Part shown: positions 1 to 10,423 of the stretch, piece by piece
Layout of the letters: the number at the start of each line of letters is the position of its first letter
Numbering within the stretch: position 1 is the stretch's first letter
Assembly: GCA_013368325.1 (NCBI GenBank)
Contig: JAACJK010000166.1
Span: 62,001 to 126,000 of the forward strand
DNA length: 64,000 nt
Direction of reading: 5' to 3'
DNA from: Ephemerocybe angulata
Taxonomy: Eukaryota; Basidiomycota; Agaricomycetes; Agaricales; Psathyrellaceae
Translations under genes and position numbers: made by a program
The notes under the pieces: generated by a model
The model's database searches: none
The model's input: only the letters and a program-made list of their open reading frames with translations
Told to the model about the DNA's origin: nothing

Positions 1-2089
1 AGGACTTGGACGATACGTCCATCGAGCGACCATATCTAAGAGGAAACTTAGTGAGCGGTGAAATTAGTATCAGAGAAGGATAAGACATACATGGACACGA
101 CCATCCGCAGATCCCGAATACAAGTACTGGCTACCCGTGGTTTCAGCTGGGCTGAAGTGACATCGAATCAGAGTACGGAGAACGCTATGTCCTCGGTAAG
201 TCATCACACTGCAATCTTTCGGGTGTGCGGTGTATCGCGGGGCCGGGTAAGCCATACGTCTATGCAGAGCAAGTCGTAACAGGTATTAGTGCACAATTGA
301 GTCAAATATAAGGTTGACAGAACGTACCGGTAGTCATACCGAGCAACTCCATAGTGTTGGTTTTTAACGGCTTCGTATTCTGAGTTACTGCGCATCATGC
401 GCAAGTCCCAAAGTCGAAGAGCCTGATCTTTTCCATTCGAGATAACATATCGGCCGTCACCCTTGGCAGACACATATGTAATTCCCTCAGTGTGTCCGAT
501 GAGGACGCCAGAGGGTGTCTGTGAAGCTCCCAACGATCGGCGGTCCCTGTAGGAAGCAAAGTATATTAAGAAATGGCGATAAGTGAAGGACTTCAGAGAA
601 TTGTAGCGCTTAAGGCAATCACGTACCAAACCTTCAAAAACGTGTCGTCTGACGCGCTAATGAGAACGTTCCCAGACTCAGTGTCTGCCCAACAGCAGCT
701 ATTTACGTCGTCGTCGTGAGCAGAAATTTTGACCGTTCGCTTATTGGCGAGAAGGTCATAGACTGTAAAGAAAGTCAGAGTGAGTCTGGCGCACCCTCGC
801 CCATGGAAAGATGTTCGACATACCGAAGATCTTGCCATCTCCTCCCGCCACTACCTCGTTCCCGTCGGCAGAGAAGCGACAGCTCCAAATTCCAAACTGG
901 TCCGTGTAGCCCCAGGGTGTTCGTGATTCGGCGAATGAGATTGGGATTTGCTGTGACGAGCCGTCAGGAGACGTGCTGGTCATGTAAACTGTCGACATCT
1001 GTGAAGTATGAGCGACGCCACAAACACGTTGAGAGGAGCAGGAACACGGACAATGGAAGAGTATATAATTCTGTGCCAACGATGTCAGATTGGCAGCTCC
1101 TCAAATGGGCGTGAGACTAATACGGACCTAGTGTTATCGGGAGAGAGGTTGGCATCTGTGATAGTCCAATTACCAGCTACACCAGTAATCTCTTTCCGAA
1201 GCGGCATCGTTGTACGCAGGTTACTGTGAAAACGCCCAGAAGTGCTTTCGACATTGGGAGGAGGCTGCATCTTGGCATAAGGCGGTTTCGTCATGTCAAA
1301 GATGTGCAGTCGAAAGTCTACCTCCAAGTTAAGATATATGCACTTGTGCGTGACGAAATGAGTTACCTTGGGCACATGTATAATAAAATGACGAATCTAC
1401 TGGGGCATGAGTTTGCTTTCAAAAGGTTGCATACAATTGCTTACCATCAGAGAACTGCGCGGTGTAAATGTTATGGTCATAGCTCGCCACCGTGCTGCCA
1501 TTCGTGTTTGGTACGAGGTTCTGTGGTTACCGCTAAGTCCCAGAAAAAATAAACGGAGGGATTGGAACCAACTGTTTGGGTCTCCTCCCTATAGGCAGAT
1601 GCGGAGGATGGCGATTTGGTGGCTGCGTTCAAGATCGCCTTGGTGGTGTTGGAGTAGTTTGATTTGGCCCTGCGCTTGGGGCCAATGTACCCATAATTTC
1701 CACTGTTCAGGAGCCTAACGCCCTCGTCTTGAGGTTCTTCAGTGACAGGGGGAGTCCATGGCCTCGCCGTCTGGCGGGGATAGTACCAATCGGAGATCTC
1801 TTCGTCCTCGTCGTCCTCAGACTCGTTCTCATCGAGTGAATTGGGGTCCTGAGATGCCAACATCTGGGTCGCCGCAAGGTACTGTCGCAGGTCGGATAGG
1901 GTGATCTGAACGCCTTCTGTCCCAGTAGCCAATGTTGCCTCTTCACCTTCCCCCGCCTCGGCACGCCGTGCGAGGAACGCTATAGGAATCAAGGTCAATA
2001 TCGCCCGTGCGACATCATTGTCTTGACAGGGGCTTACCGGCCAAGAGGGTCTCCAAGGCGCTGCGAGGAGACTCTGGATTGTTGCTCAT
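1..2089 (-). CDS. DCAF11: DCAF11/LEC14B-like WD40-repeat protein (3' end cut by window edge)
   Basis: Probable substrate receptor of a CUL4-DDB1 ubiquitin ligase, of the DCAF11 (WDR23)/LEC14B family. Translation starts at the ATG at 2089-2087. The first exon is short and joins after an intron (GTAAGC...CTATAG, about 1969-2038) to an acidic N-terminal stretch (ENESEDDEDEE, near 1810-1840). WD40 blades follow across several exons: 'LHIFDM' near 1300, 'WSCRFSADGNEVVAGG' near 880, 'VISASDDTFLKVW' near 640, 'GHTEGITYV...ALRLWDLRMM' near 400-520 and 'YLYSGSADGRVHV' near 80-120. 'LWDLRM' resembles the DxR box that binds DDB1. The last visible residues, 'IWSLDGRIVQV', belong to the final blade, so the C-terminus lies beyond base 1. 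It diverges from the TBL1-like gene. The family call is recognition by eye; the ligase role is inferred from the family. Confidence 0.85.
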
Positions 2090-2446
2090 AGTGTGCTGCA
2101 CAAGGGACGCTGAGCAGATAAAGTCTGAGAGATAAAGCGGGACGGCAGGGATGCCGGAGACGCGCCATGTCTCCAACTCGAAGGCCCCGGTGACCCAGGT
2201 GTGAGAGCTGCTGAGTGAGGCATTGAGGGCTTTGATGCCACGTGCCGCTTGCCGGACCCTAACCCCAGACCACGCGAGCCGTGGGACAGTGAGGCCGTGC
2301 GGCGGCCGGCTGCGCTCTTCGCCTTGACCTGCAAGTTGCCTCTCCCCCGCGCGCACCCCTTCGACGACTCCCGCACTGTCTGCCAGGCTGACCTTTTCCA
2401 GCAAACATTGCACACGCCTTCAAGTCAGGATCTGGTAGTTCCAGTC
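2090..2446. promoter_or_regulatory. divergent intergenic region between DCAF11-like and TBL1-like genes
   Basis: This 357-bp region separates two start codons facing away from each other, so it must hold both promoters. It is GC-rich around 2240-2350. I see no clear TATA box and no convincing additional gene. An open frame on the minus strand crosses it but lacks coding character. Confidence 0.5.
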
Positions 2447-4813
2447 ATGACAGTCACCAGTCCCTTGCGCATCTCTGCGGAAGAGCTCAACTGCCTCATC
2501 TACTCCTACTTCCAAGACTCTGGTAAAGAAAACGCAAACGCAGATGCTCTTCTGTGCTAACGGTGCTCCGCATAGGTCTCAAGCATTCGGCCTTTACAAT
2601 ACTCCATGAAGGGAAAATTCACGACTCGCCATATCTCGTGCGGCATATTCCACGGGGCGAACTCATAGACCTCCTGGGCAAAGCGCTCCTTTATCTCGAG
2701 GTCGAAGCACATTGGAACCCTGACGCTGTGACCAGAAATTGCAAAGCAGGGTTTTCTCTGCTTGAAAAGCACGTCTGTTCTTCCGAGTCCTCAGTTACCA
2801 GACCGCCCGTGAACGCCCCTCCCACCGTCGCGCCCACCCCCTCATCAATCCCTCAACCTCAAGCATCCACGTCAATACAGCCAGAGTCTTCGCAACCACC
2901 TCCACATACGCCGCAAAAGTCGCCTATCGCATCCACCTCCAGGCCAGTCGCCCCTGCCACACAGCCCTTGCAACCTCCCCCCTCCGCGTCATTGACAGTC
3001 ACGGAACCGGGCAGCGGCACGAAGCGAAAATCATCACCTATCGAGGCGGACGTACCTGTTGAGAAGCGCCAGAAGACAAGTGGAACGCAACCAGGTCCTT
3101 CAGATATGCAAATCAATAGTGAGTACTCGTATCTACTATCGACCCCTCGGAACCCTGAAGTTTGTCTTTCTCTTTAGCGCACGGTATGCAAAACTTAGAG
3201 ATAGTCGTGAAGAAGGGAAATAACCGCCATCGACTCCAAGGGCCAGGTGACAAGACCACAGATCCTCGAGCGATTCGCCTACTTCCTGGGCACAACACTG
3301 AGGTGCGTTTCAATGTTCGGGTGAATGGTGGCCTTAGGCTCAATTCGCATGCGTTAGATCTTTGTGTGCGCTTGGAACCCTGAGTACCCTGGAATTCTTT
3401 CTACTGGGTAAGCACGCTGTTAATTTTGAAAGTGGCACCTACTCACAATGCCACATCCAGGGGGAAAGACTCCGAAGTAATCCTTTGGGATCTGGCCAAG
3501 AAAGCCACAAGTCCAAACGAATTTGTGACCGACGGGAGCAAGCTAGCGTCGCTGGGCAGGTTATCGCATGCTGTACAAGGTGACCTAACGTCTCTTCATT
3601 GGAGCGCCGATGGAACCTTCCTCGCCGTTGGATCCTACGACTCTGTCCTGCGTGTCGCCACGAACAAGGGTACAATGTGGATGCAGAACGATATGCACGA
3701 TGTAAGTCATTCTCGCTTAGATGCTGTTCATGTTAGTAACCTTAAACTTCCAAATTCGAGAAGGGTCCTATATTTGCTACACGGTTTTCTAAAAGTGGAC
3801 ACTTGCTGTTAACTGCCAGTCTGGATGGGACATCGTGTGTGTGGGATGTAGACCAGAAGAGGCCGTATAGACAGTACAAGGGGGTACACACAGGTTAGTA
3901 GACGTTCATGAGTTGATTGCAGTGAAGGCTCAACCATATCAATTACCTAGATTGCTGCCTCGACGTGGATTGGATAACGGACAAGATATTCGCGAGTACA
4001 GGAGCTGACAAGCGGGTCATCATAATGCACATCGATCAGGACGAGCCGCTGAAGATTCTAGAGTAAGTTGGCAAGATTGCGCCTCAATTAGTTGGGCTAA
4101 CATCATCCCAGGGGCCACACAGAGGAAGTCAACCAAATTCGTACCAACTCTACTGGCACGCGCCTTGCATCTTGCTCTGACGACGGAACATCACGAATCT
4201 GGAAAACGGACAATCAATCCCTGTCGACAGATGCAGACGCTATCCCTGGTTTATCGGCCTCGAAAGCTGTGTTGGTTCTTGAGGGCCACTCTGAGCCAGT
4301 CAGCGCGATCGGTTGGTGCCCGACTTCAAATACGTCCAAAGGCCATGAGATTCTTGCTACGTGAGCCGCATTCCTAGATCTGTATGTCTCTCTATTGACA
4401 ACATTTCATAGGGGGTCATTTGACAAGACGGCACGTTTGTGGGACTCTGTCACCGGAGAATGTCTAGCGATATTTACAGACCACAAGCGGCCCGTGTACA
4501 CTCTGACCTTTAGCCCCGATGGCCGCTTCGTTGCAACGGGTGGAGGCGACGGATGGCTTTATGTGTACAGCTTATCGGTGCGTATTCTTGAATAGCCTTT
4601 CTCTTTTGCCATACTGACGTTTATCGACAGACCTTCAAGGTCGTATGGTCCTGGTTCGCCGGTGCACAGAGACCTGGGATCTTCGAGATCGACTGGCAGA
4701 TGAAGAACGGATACAATCGCATCGCACTTGCTTTGGAAGGGCAGAAGGTGATGGTGGTGGATTGCACGAAGGTGCCGGTTCTACAGACCCTACCAACTAA
4801 CGTGGGGATATAA
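2447..4813 (+). CDS. TBL1: TBL1/TBL1XR1/Sif2-like co-repressor subunit (LisH + WD40)
   Basis: Likely subunit of a SET3C/NCoR-SMRT-type histone deacetylase complex. The N-terminus is a LisH domain: 'ISAEELNCLIYSYFQDSG' continues after an intron (2523-2575) as 'LKHSAFTILHEG', and an F-box-like segment 'IPRGELIDLLGKALLYLEVE' follows. A Pro/Ser/Thr-rich linker runs about 2790-3000, with a basic patch 'KRKSSP...EKRQK'. The WD40 propeller follows in many small exons, from 'LLPGHNTEIFVCAWNP' near 3290-3380 to 'FDKTARLWDSVTGEC' near 4420-4470 and 'VYTLTFSPDGRFVATGG' near 4500. The last exon ends '...LPTNVGI' with TAA at 4811-4813. The start at 2447 is the ATG that gives the LisH helix directly. The order LisH, linker, eight-blade WD40 matches the family. 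Confidence 0.9.
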
Positions 4814-5142
4814 GCGCTCGTGCGCAGCCTTCGTAATCGCGGCGCGAAGCGCTTTACTAAGGACTCTGTCTCAGTCGTCACTTACTCATACCTTCCGGTT
4901 ACGTATAATGATTCCCTGTACTCTACACATGATTTGTCTCGCATTGGATTAGTAGACATTCTGACGGTGCATTCCGTTCCACCCACCCTGAGTGGGCGAT
5001 CCGTCAATTTGATCCGACGCGCCTGCCGTTCGCACGCGTCGCTAGGCGCCGCGGTGACGTCGAATCCCGGCATGGAATGCGATGGAAATATAAGAACGCC
5101 GGTTGGTCGCAGGGACCCATCTGTTCCACCCTCCCCACTACC
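4814..5142. other. intergenic region upstream of GHITM-like gene
   Basis: This 329-bp region lies between two genes on the same strand and holds the 3' UTR of the TBL1-like gene and the GHITM promoter. I see no TATA box, repeat or credible gene. Confidence 0.4.
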
Positions 5143-6510
5143 ATGCAGCGACTACCTTTCACGACCTTTAGGTCGCTACTGTCGACAACGACGAGAACAA
5201 GTAATGCTATCCGGCCTGCCAGCCGATCCTTTGCGCACTCCAAGCCGCTCGCTGCAGCAAGAAGCTATGGCTCCGCGCCTACCCCGCAAAAGGCAGGGGT
5301 CCTGGACGCACTTCGGAACCAAAAGATGAAGTCGGGGCTCTCGACGGGTGCCCTGCTTCGAGGGTCAAGAACCTTTATGACGGATAGGCCTATCATTCAG
5401 GAGACGCAGGGGTTCTCGTGGCAACGGATGGCCTGGACGGCGGTATGGCTCGCGCATTCTACAACCGGAAGCACCTCATCCTAATGTCTCGTAGGCCGGT
5501 GTCGCAGGTGCTGTTATCGCGGTCGATGCTGTCTTCAACCGTGACACGAGAGAGGCACTAAGCCCTGCAGAGCGGGAGTACCTCAATTCAAGCTTCAAGT
5601 ATACGGGAGCTGGGGTTGCCCTGACGGCTTTGGCTGCTCGCGCTATGTTCAAGTCCGGCGTGACTTTCAGGATTATGTTCGCCAACCCTTGTACATTCCA
5701 CGAATTGCCTGCATTTGAGATGTCCTGCTAACGACTTTTGGCAGGGGCTGTTCTTGGTGTCAGCCTTGTTGGATCTATCGGAACGATGATGGGCGTCTTC
5801 TACACTCCCCCTGAAAAGACCTTCCAGAAGCACGCATTCTGGCTTGTGAGTTTCACATGCTCACTGCATCTATAACATGCTGATAGCATATACAAGGCCT
5901 TCAACGCATGTCAAGCTGCGACACTCAGCCCACTCTTCTTCTTCGCGCCTGCTGTCTTGTCGCGAGCTGCTCTGTACACCGTTGGTGTTGTCGGCTCGCT
6001 TTCGTACATCGGCGCTACTGCTACGTGAACTTTTACGAGTCTATATCTCTGGAGTTTGCACTAACACGTTCCTTCAGCAATGATCGCTACCTCTATCTGG
6101 GTGGTCCTCTGCTCGCCGGTGTTACCGTTGTCGCTCTCAGCTCCCTTGCACCCATGATTCTCCCTATGGGTGTCCGGGCCCTCGTCATCTCTGAGAACAT
6201 CTCGCTCTATGGTGGTCTTGCTGTCTTCGGTGGTTTCGTGCTTTACGAGTGTGTTGGTTTCTGTTGAGTGTTGCTGAGCCTACTCTGACCTTTTTGCTAC
6301 AGCACCCAAAAGATTCTGAAGCACGCCCAACTCGCCGAACGTGGTCTTATGAAGCCTGACCCTATCAACGAATCAATTGGTCTCGAGTTGGACATGATCA
6401 ACATCTTGTGAGTATTTCCAACTACTAAGATAGCGCCTCTGACTGAACTCGGTCTGTCCAGCATTCGCCTTGTTACCATTCTCTCGAGACAGAATGAGAG
6501 GAGGAAGTAG
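5143..6510 (+). CDS. GHITM: GHITM-like mitochondrial Bax-inhibitor-1 family membrane protein
   Basis: Multi-spanning protein of the TMBIM/Bax inhibitor-1 superfamily, closest in pattern to GHITM (TMBIM5), an inner-mitochondrial-membrane protein linked to cristae structure and ion exchange. The N-terminus (MQRLPFTTFRSLLSTTTRTS) is rich in Arg, Ser and Thr with no acidic residues, as in a mitochondrial presequence. Hydrophobic segments follow: 'GAGVALTALAARAMF', 'GAVLGVSLVGSIGTMMGVFY', 'AALYTVGVVGSLSYIGATA', 'LAGVTVVALSSLAPMI' and 'ISLYGGLAVFGGFVLYD'. The end, 'RLVTILSRQNERRK', carries the family's short basic tail and stops at 6508-6510. At least five introns of about 50-60 nt interrupt the gene. 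The ATG at 5143 is the first that yields the presequence. It is convergent with SLY1. Confidence 0.85.
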
Positions 6511-6706
6511 ACCTTCTAGCATTCCGAATTTACCACACTCCTTCACTCTAGCATAGCATATTACTGTATCCAACCACTGTAGCATAATCATTTCAAGAGC
6601 CTCTGAGCTTTCCTCTGCATCCCAGCGTGATTCGAGGTATATTAAAACGAAAAGAAAGACCGTCACAACATCAACTACAACCATGTACTAGTATCTACCG
6701 CCCATA

Positions 6707-9179
6707 TCATATAACATTGGACTTCCCAAGCTGGCTCAGCTGAGCCACAAACGTGTTGGGATCCAAAATATCCGTCCCACCATACGTCACCCTCTTGCCC
6801 GACTTCTTAGCCCACTCCTCGAGATTGCCGTACTCGACATACCCAGCGCCTCCAACGACGAAGATGATAGCGTCGTTGAACGCCATCCTCCGTGCGCGAC
6901 CGACGCCGCTGGAACCCGCCGAGCCGGGAAGCTGGACGTGGCGCGGTGCGCGGGGGTCGAGGAACAGGTAGTCGTCGGTCTCAGCGAGGGACTGGTTGGA
7001 TGCGGCGGATGAGTCCATGAGGGCCTCGGTGAGGCGGGTGACGGGGAGGGACTTGTTCGTCGGGAGGAGGTTCTTGACACCTGAAAGCAGGTTATCGAAG
7101 CCCCGGTCTTTCAGTCTGTCTGTGAGCTGTAGGGAGGAAACATATCTTGTCAAAAACATATTATTTGAGGCAAGGTTTATGCGAACATACCCTGTTTCCA
7201 AGAGCGCTGAATCCTTTGAAGAGTTCACCTCCCTGTCCAGCCACACCACTAAGGTTAGGCGTCGACGTCCCCGTCCCAACCGTCACGCTCATCCTCAGAA
7301 TCCCCCGCGTCCGCCTCACATACTCAAATGCCGCCACATTCGCTCCGGAGTCCTTAAGCTCCTTATCCAGCTGCGCAATGTCGTCCTTCGTCAGGGCATT
7401 GTCCGGCGACGAGAGGTAGAACACAATGATGAGGCGGAGCTTGTCCTCGGGTGTGAAGGCGCCGTCGGGGCGCGAGGAGCGGAGCAGCTCGAGGATGGCG
7501 GGGACGGTCTGCTTGGTGATGGCTTCTTCGGTGCTGAAGAGTTCGTCGAGCCCGCGTTTCTTGATCTGCTTGAGCAGCGCGGTCGCCATGTGCATGTGCG
7601 TATCGAGGGTCGCTTTGCGCGCCGTCAGTTCGGGGAGTTGGGTGATCGCGGCTTTAAGATGCGCTGCGTTTGCTGTGAGGTCCCTACAGACAAAATTAGC
7701 CAGTTGTATAATGAGAGTCGTTGGTATGCTCACAGTTGGGCGATGTCGTTGGTATCAGCGACGCCTGTGCTTCGCGTGATCTCAGCTGCATCTTGCTTGT
7801 ACTTGTTCAGCTCCGAGTCGATTTCCTCGGCGACCTGAGGGAACGGTTGTTCAGCATTTCGAGCCCAGAAGAAGTCCTTGCTGTCGAGGTCGAACTGTCG
7901 CTTGGGGTCTTGGTCTTCCGCGGGAATTATTACGCGGTTGAGCTTGAAGTCGAGGCAGTCAGAGACAAGGGCCTGGTATGTCCAGCCGTGCATGATAGGG
8001 GAAACGAGGTCGACATTGCGGTCAAGGATTAGCAGAACTGGGGGCGATGTTAGTTTACAGAGAATTGGAGTAGAATGGGTGGGCGTACGTGGTCTCTGGA
8101 GGGTTGAAAGTCCAGTGGCGTCTTGTGAGAATAAGGATGCTGAGGGATTCGTCGATCTCGAGGCAGAGAGGATAGCGTCGCGGATTTTGGTCTCCAGCTT
8201 CTTGGCGACCATTTCCGCAGCGTTTCCTTTCGGAGCACGGATAAAGGGGACATGGCCTGTATTGTGGTCAGGTTGACGAGCGGATGGCGTAGATAGTAAC
8301 AGCTTACCTAGTGTCGCAATCGCACTGAATAGCCCATTTGCCACGCGCTCAACCTCCTCCTCTATTTGTTGCTCGGATGATGATGGTGAATTCAGTATCG
8401 AGTATGTCGTTACGGGGATGGTGCTGTCAGTAACTGGGGGAGCTGTTGCGTGGATTGACGGCGGCGGGGGAGGTGGTGGTAGCAACGAGAACAGCGAGGG
8501 TGAAGGGGCGATAAATGACAAATATTGGTCGACAACCTGCCGTCGCAACCCTGTCAGTCATATTGCACGATGCGGACTGCGTTGAACTGCATACCTGTTG
8601 GATAAGCTCTGAGGAACCGTCCTGAGCCACCGCAGATGCGAGCTCTTCGAGCAATGCTCGGGGCAATGGGTCCACAAAGTTAAGATGGAATGATTCATAC
8701 AAGTTCTTGCGCAGGTCCTCGGCTATTCGACGGATATTGGCAAGGGTGGGGGAGACGAAGTAGACTGCAGGAACATCTGGGATCGCTGGTCGAAGGGAAT
8801 GGAGTTGCCTGAAGGGACGCTAATTCGAGGGGGTTCGGGGTCAAGACAATTGAACGGACTTACACGTGTAGTGTTACTCCCGCATCCCGCAGATCCTGCA
8901 CCCGCAACACGGTTGCCAGAACGTCCTTCGTTTGCTGATCCAGGACAAGAATTTTCCATACTGGTGGGCCAGAGACAGGGGGCGTCTTGAAACCAGAGCC
9001 TGCCTTTGGGGAAGGGCCGCCGTTGTGCGAATCTGCAGGTTGATTGAGATTCAGCAGGGAAAGGACGGCGTTTGTCTGTGCCTGCTGCAGCGTTGTCGGC
9101 GCTGTAATCTGCATCCATGGTCATCGTTGGAGTCAGAGAAAGAGTCCTGGATATGTACCTGTTTCACGGCGGTCGACAT
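6707..9179 (-). CDS. SLY1: SLY1-like Sec1/Munc18 (SM) protein of ER-Golgi transport
   Basis: SM protein that binds syntaxin-type SNAREs (Sed5) and drives vesicle fusion between ER and Golgi. Recognisable segments in order: '[20 protein letters not shown]' (domain 1), '[19 protein letters not shown]', '[16 protein letters not shown]', '[24 protein letters not shown]' (split in two here: '[13 protein letters not shown]' and '[12 protein letters not shown]'), '[10 protein letters not shown]', and near the C-terminus '[20 protein letters not shown]' plus 'YGGTDILDP'. Stop is at 6707-6709. A Pro-rich run ([11 protein letters not shown]) lies near 8470. Two starts are possible. I prefer the ATG at 9179: its 21-nt exon (MSTAVKQ) joins through a 50-nt intron (9109-9158, GTACAT...TGCAG) to '[11 protein letters not shown]'. 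The alternative is the ATG at 9114 (MQITAP), inside that intron. The family call is secure; the first residues are not. Confidence 0.9.
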
Positions 9180-10423
9180 TGTAAGAGCCTGCTCGTCGCG
9201 TAGACGGAATTGTCGTGAGCGCCAAGGCCCATTGCAACACGTCAGGCGTACCTTTCCCGTGGGAAAGCGGCATCATGCCGACGCGGAGGGCGGGATGAGC
9301 GCTCAGCAGAATGTAGATGCCGGAGCTATGAACGGCGGGGAGCATTCATTCTTCTTCCCGTACCACCACCATGGATCGCTGCTACCTACACCATGTCCTG
9401 GAATTCCCTCACAAGAACGTCGGGCATGGCCTTCGTAGCTGAATCAATCCAATCTATTATAACTGGACTCTACTATCGAGAGAGCCAACGGTCAAGTCAA
9501 CCCGGGGAAAATAAAGAAGCCAAGATCTTGACGGAATCCCGTTGCTGCGCGTCCGGCTGCCTACGGCGGGATGCACAAGGACTTTAGCCTGAGGCTCCCT
9601 ATAGCAACAGTTGAGCAACAGTGGATGACTTTCCGCAGGATGTCTCCAACAAACAAATTCCTCCTGAACAAATTTGAACTGATGGGAGGGCTTGCCGATA
9701 CTCGGGTGCTGTCTGGCGGGTCTCGAAAGAACTCCCAAAAGCAGACCGAGCATCAGCCAAGCATCAGCTCACATAAGCGGGAAAGCAGATAGCCGTCGGA
9801 TTTACACCTTTGTAAGGAAGGTCGGAGGTGATGGCACAGTTTGTTCAAGCAGAATTTGTTTGTAGAGGCCTCTGGAGGCCTCTACAAACATCGAAGTTTG
9901 TGTTGGCCTTAAGCGCGGTCATATCACTCCACCTTCCTTCCTCGTACTCGGCCATCACGGCTTGATCAGAAATTTGTTTTGTTAGACGGTTTGTTCTGTG
10001 TCGAAGGCCTGCGGAAAGTCATCCAGTTCTTTGTAGTCCCCTGTTCCCTGGGTGACTTCTTCCGAGTCGTGAGTTTTTGGGTTTTTGGTGTCGTCCGAGC
10101 TGGTCATTTTGAAGGCTTGCTCCCATATTCCTTTTTTTTTCTTATCTCGTACCTCAAGCCTCTTCTCACTGTTTTTCTGCCCTCGCCCGCACTCAACGGT
10201 CAACGGCACTGACGTCGGTGTCCTCAGCTATAGATAGCCCCATCCGGTGCTGATTCCTCGCGCCTCGCGTTTTGGCTCTTGCCATTTTTGGGTAATCAGT
10301 GTTCAACTCCAAAGTTCGCTCTCCGAGGCTAACTGGACCTTCAAATTTCCATGAGACTAGCTTCTCCGAGCTTCTGAATACCCCTCCTTCCTCTCATATA
10401 CCCCTCTAGAGAGAGGGTTAGCC
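9180..10423. other. 1.2-kb intergenic region between SLY1 and the CSC1-like gene (divergent promoters)
   Basis: No convincing gene. It holds the perfect inverted repeat at 9857-9890, a T-run (10132-10141) and pyrimidine-rich sequence shortly before the start at 10424. A minus-strand frame within 9982-10209 contains a 41-codon acidic, coding-like ORF from an internal ATG near 10108; I could not tie it to any gene. Confidence 0.4.
9857..9890. repeat. perfect inverted repeat, 15-bp arms with 4-nt loop
   Basis: The left arm TGTTTGTAGAGGCCT (9857-9871) and right arm AGGCCTCTACAAACA (9876-9890) are exact reverse complements separated by CTGG. The flanking bases do not extend the pairing. It lies in the promoter region shared by SLY1 and the CSC1-like gene. 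It could be a cruciform or hairpin, a binding site for a dimeric regulator, or the remnant of a small inverted-repeat element. Confidence 0.9.

Noticed and set aside
9982..10209. 75-codon minus-strand frame upstream of the CSC1-like gene
   Set aside because: It opens with GTG. The internal 41-codon ORF from an ATG is coding-like in composition but has no supporting promoter or homologue that I can see.
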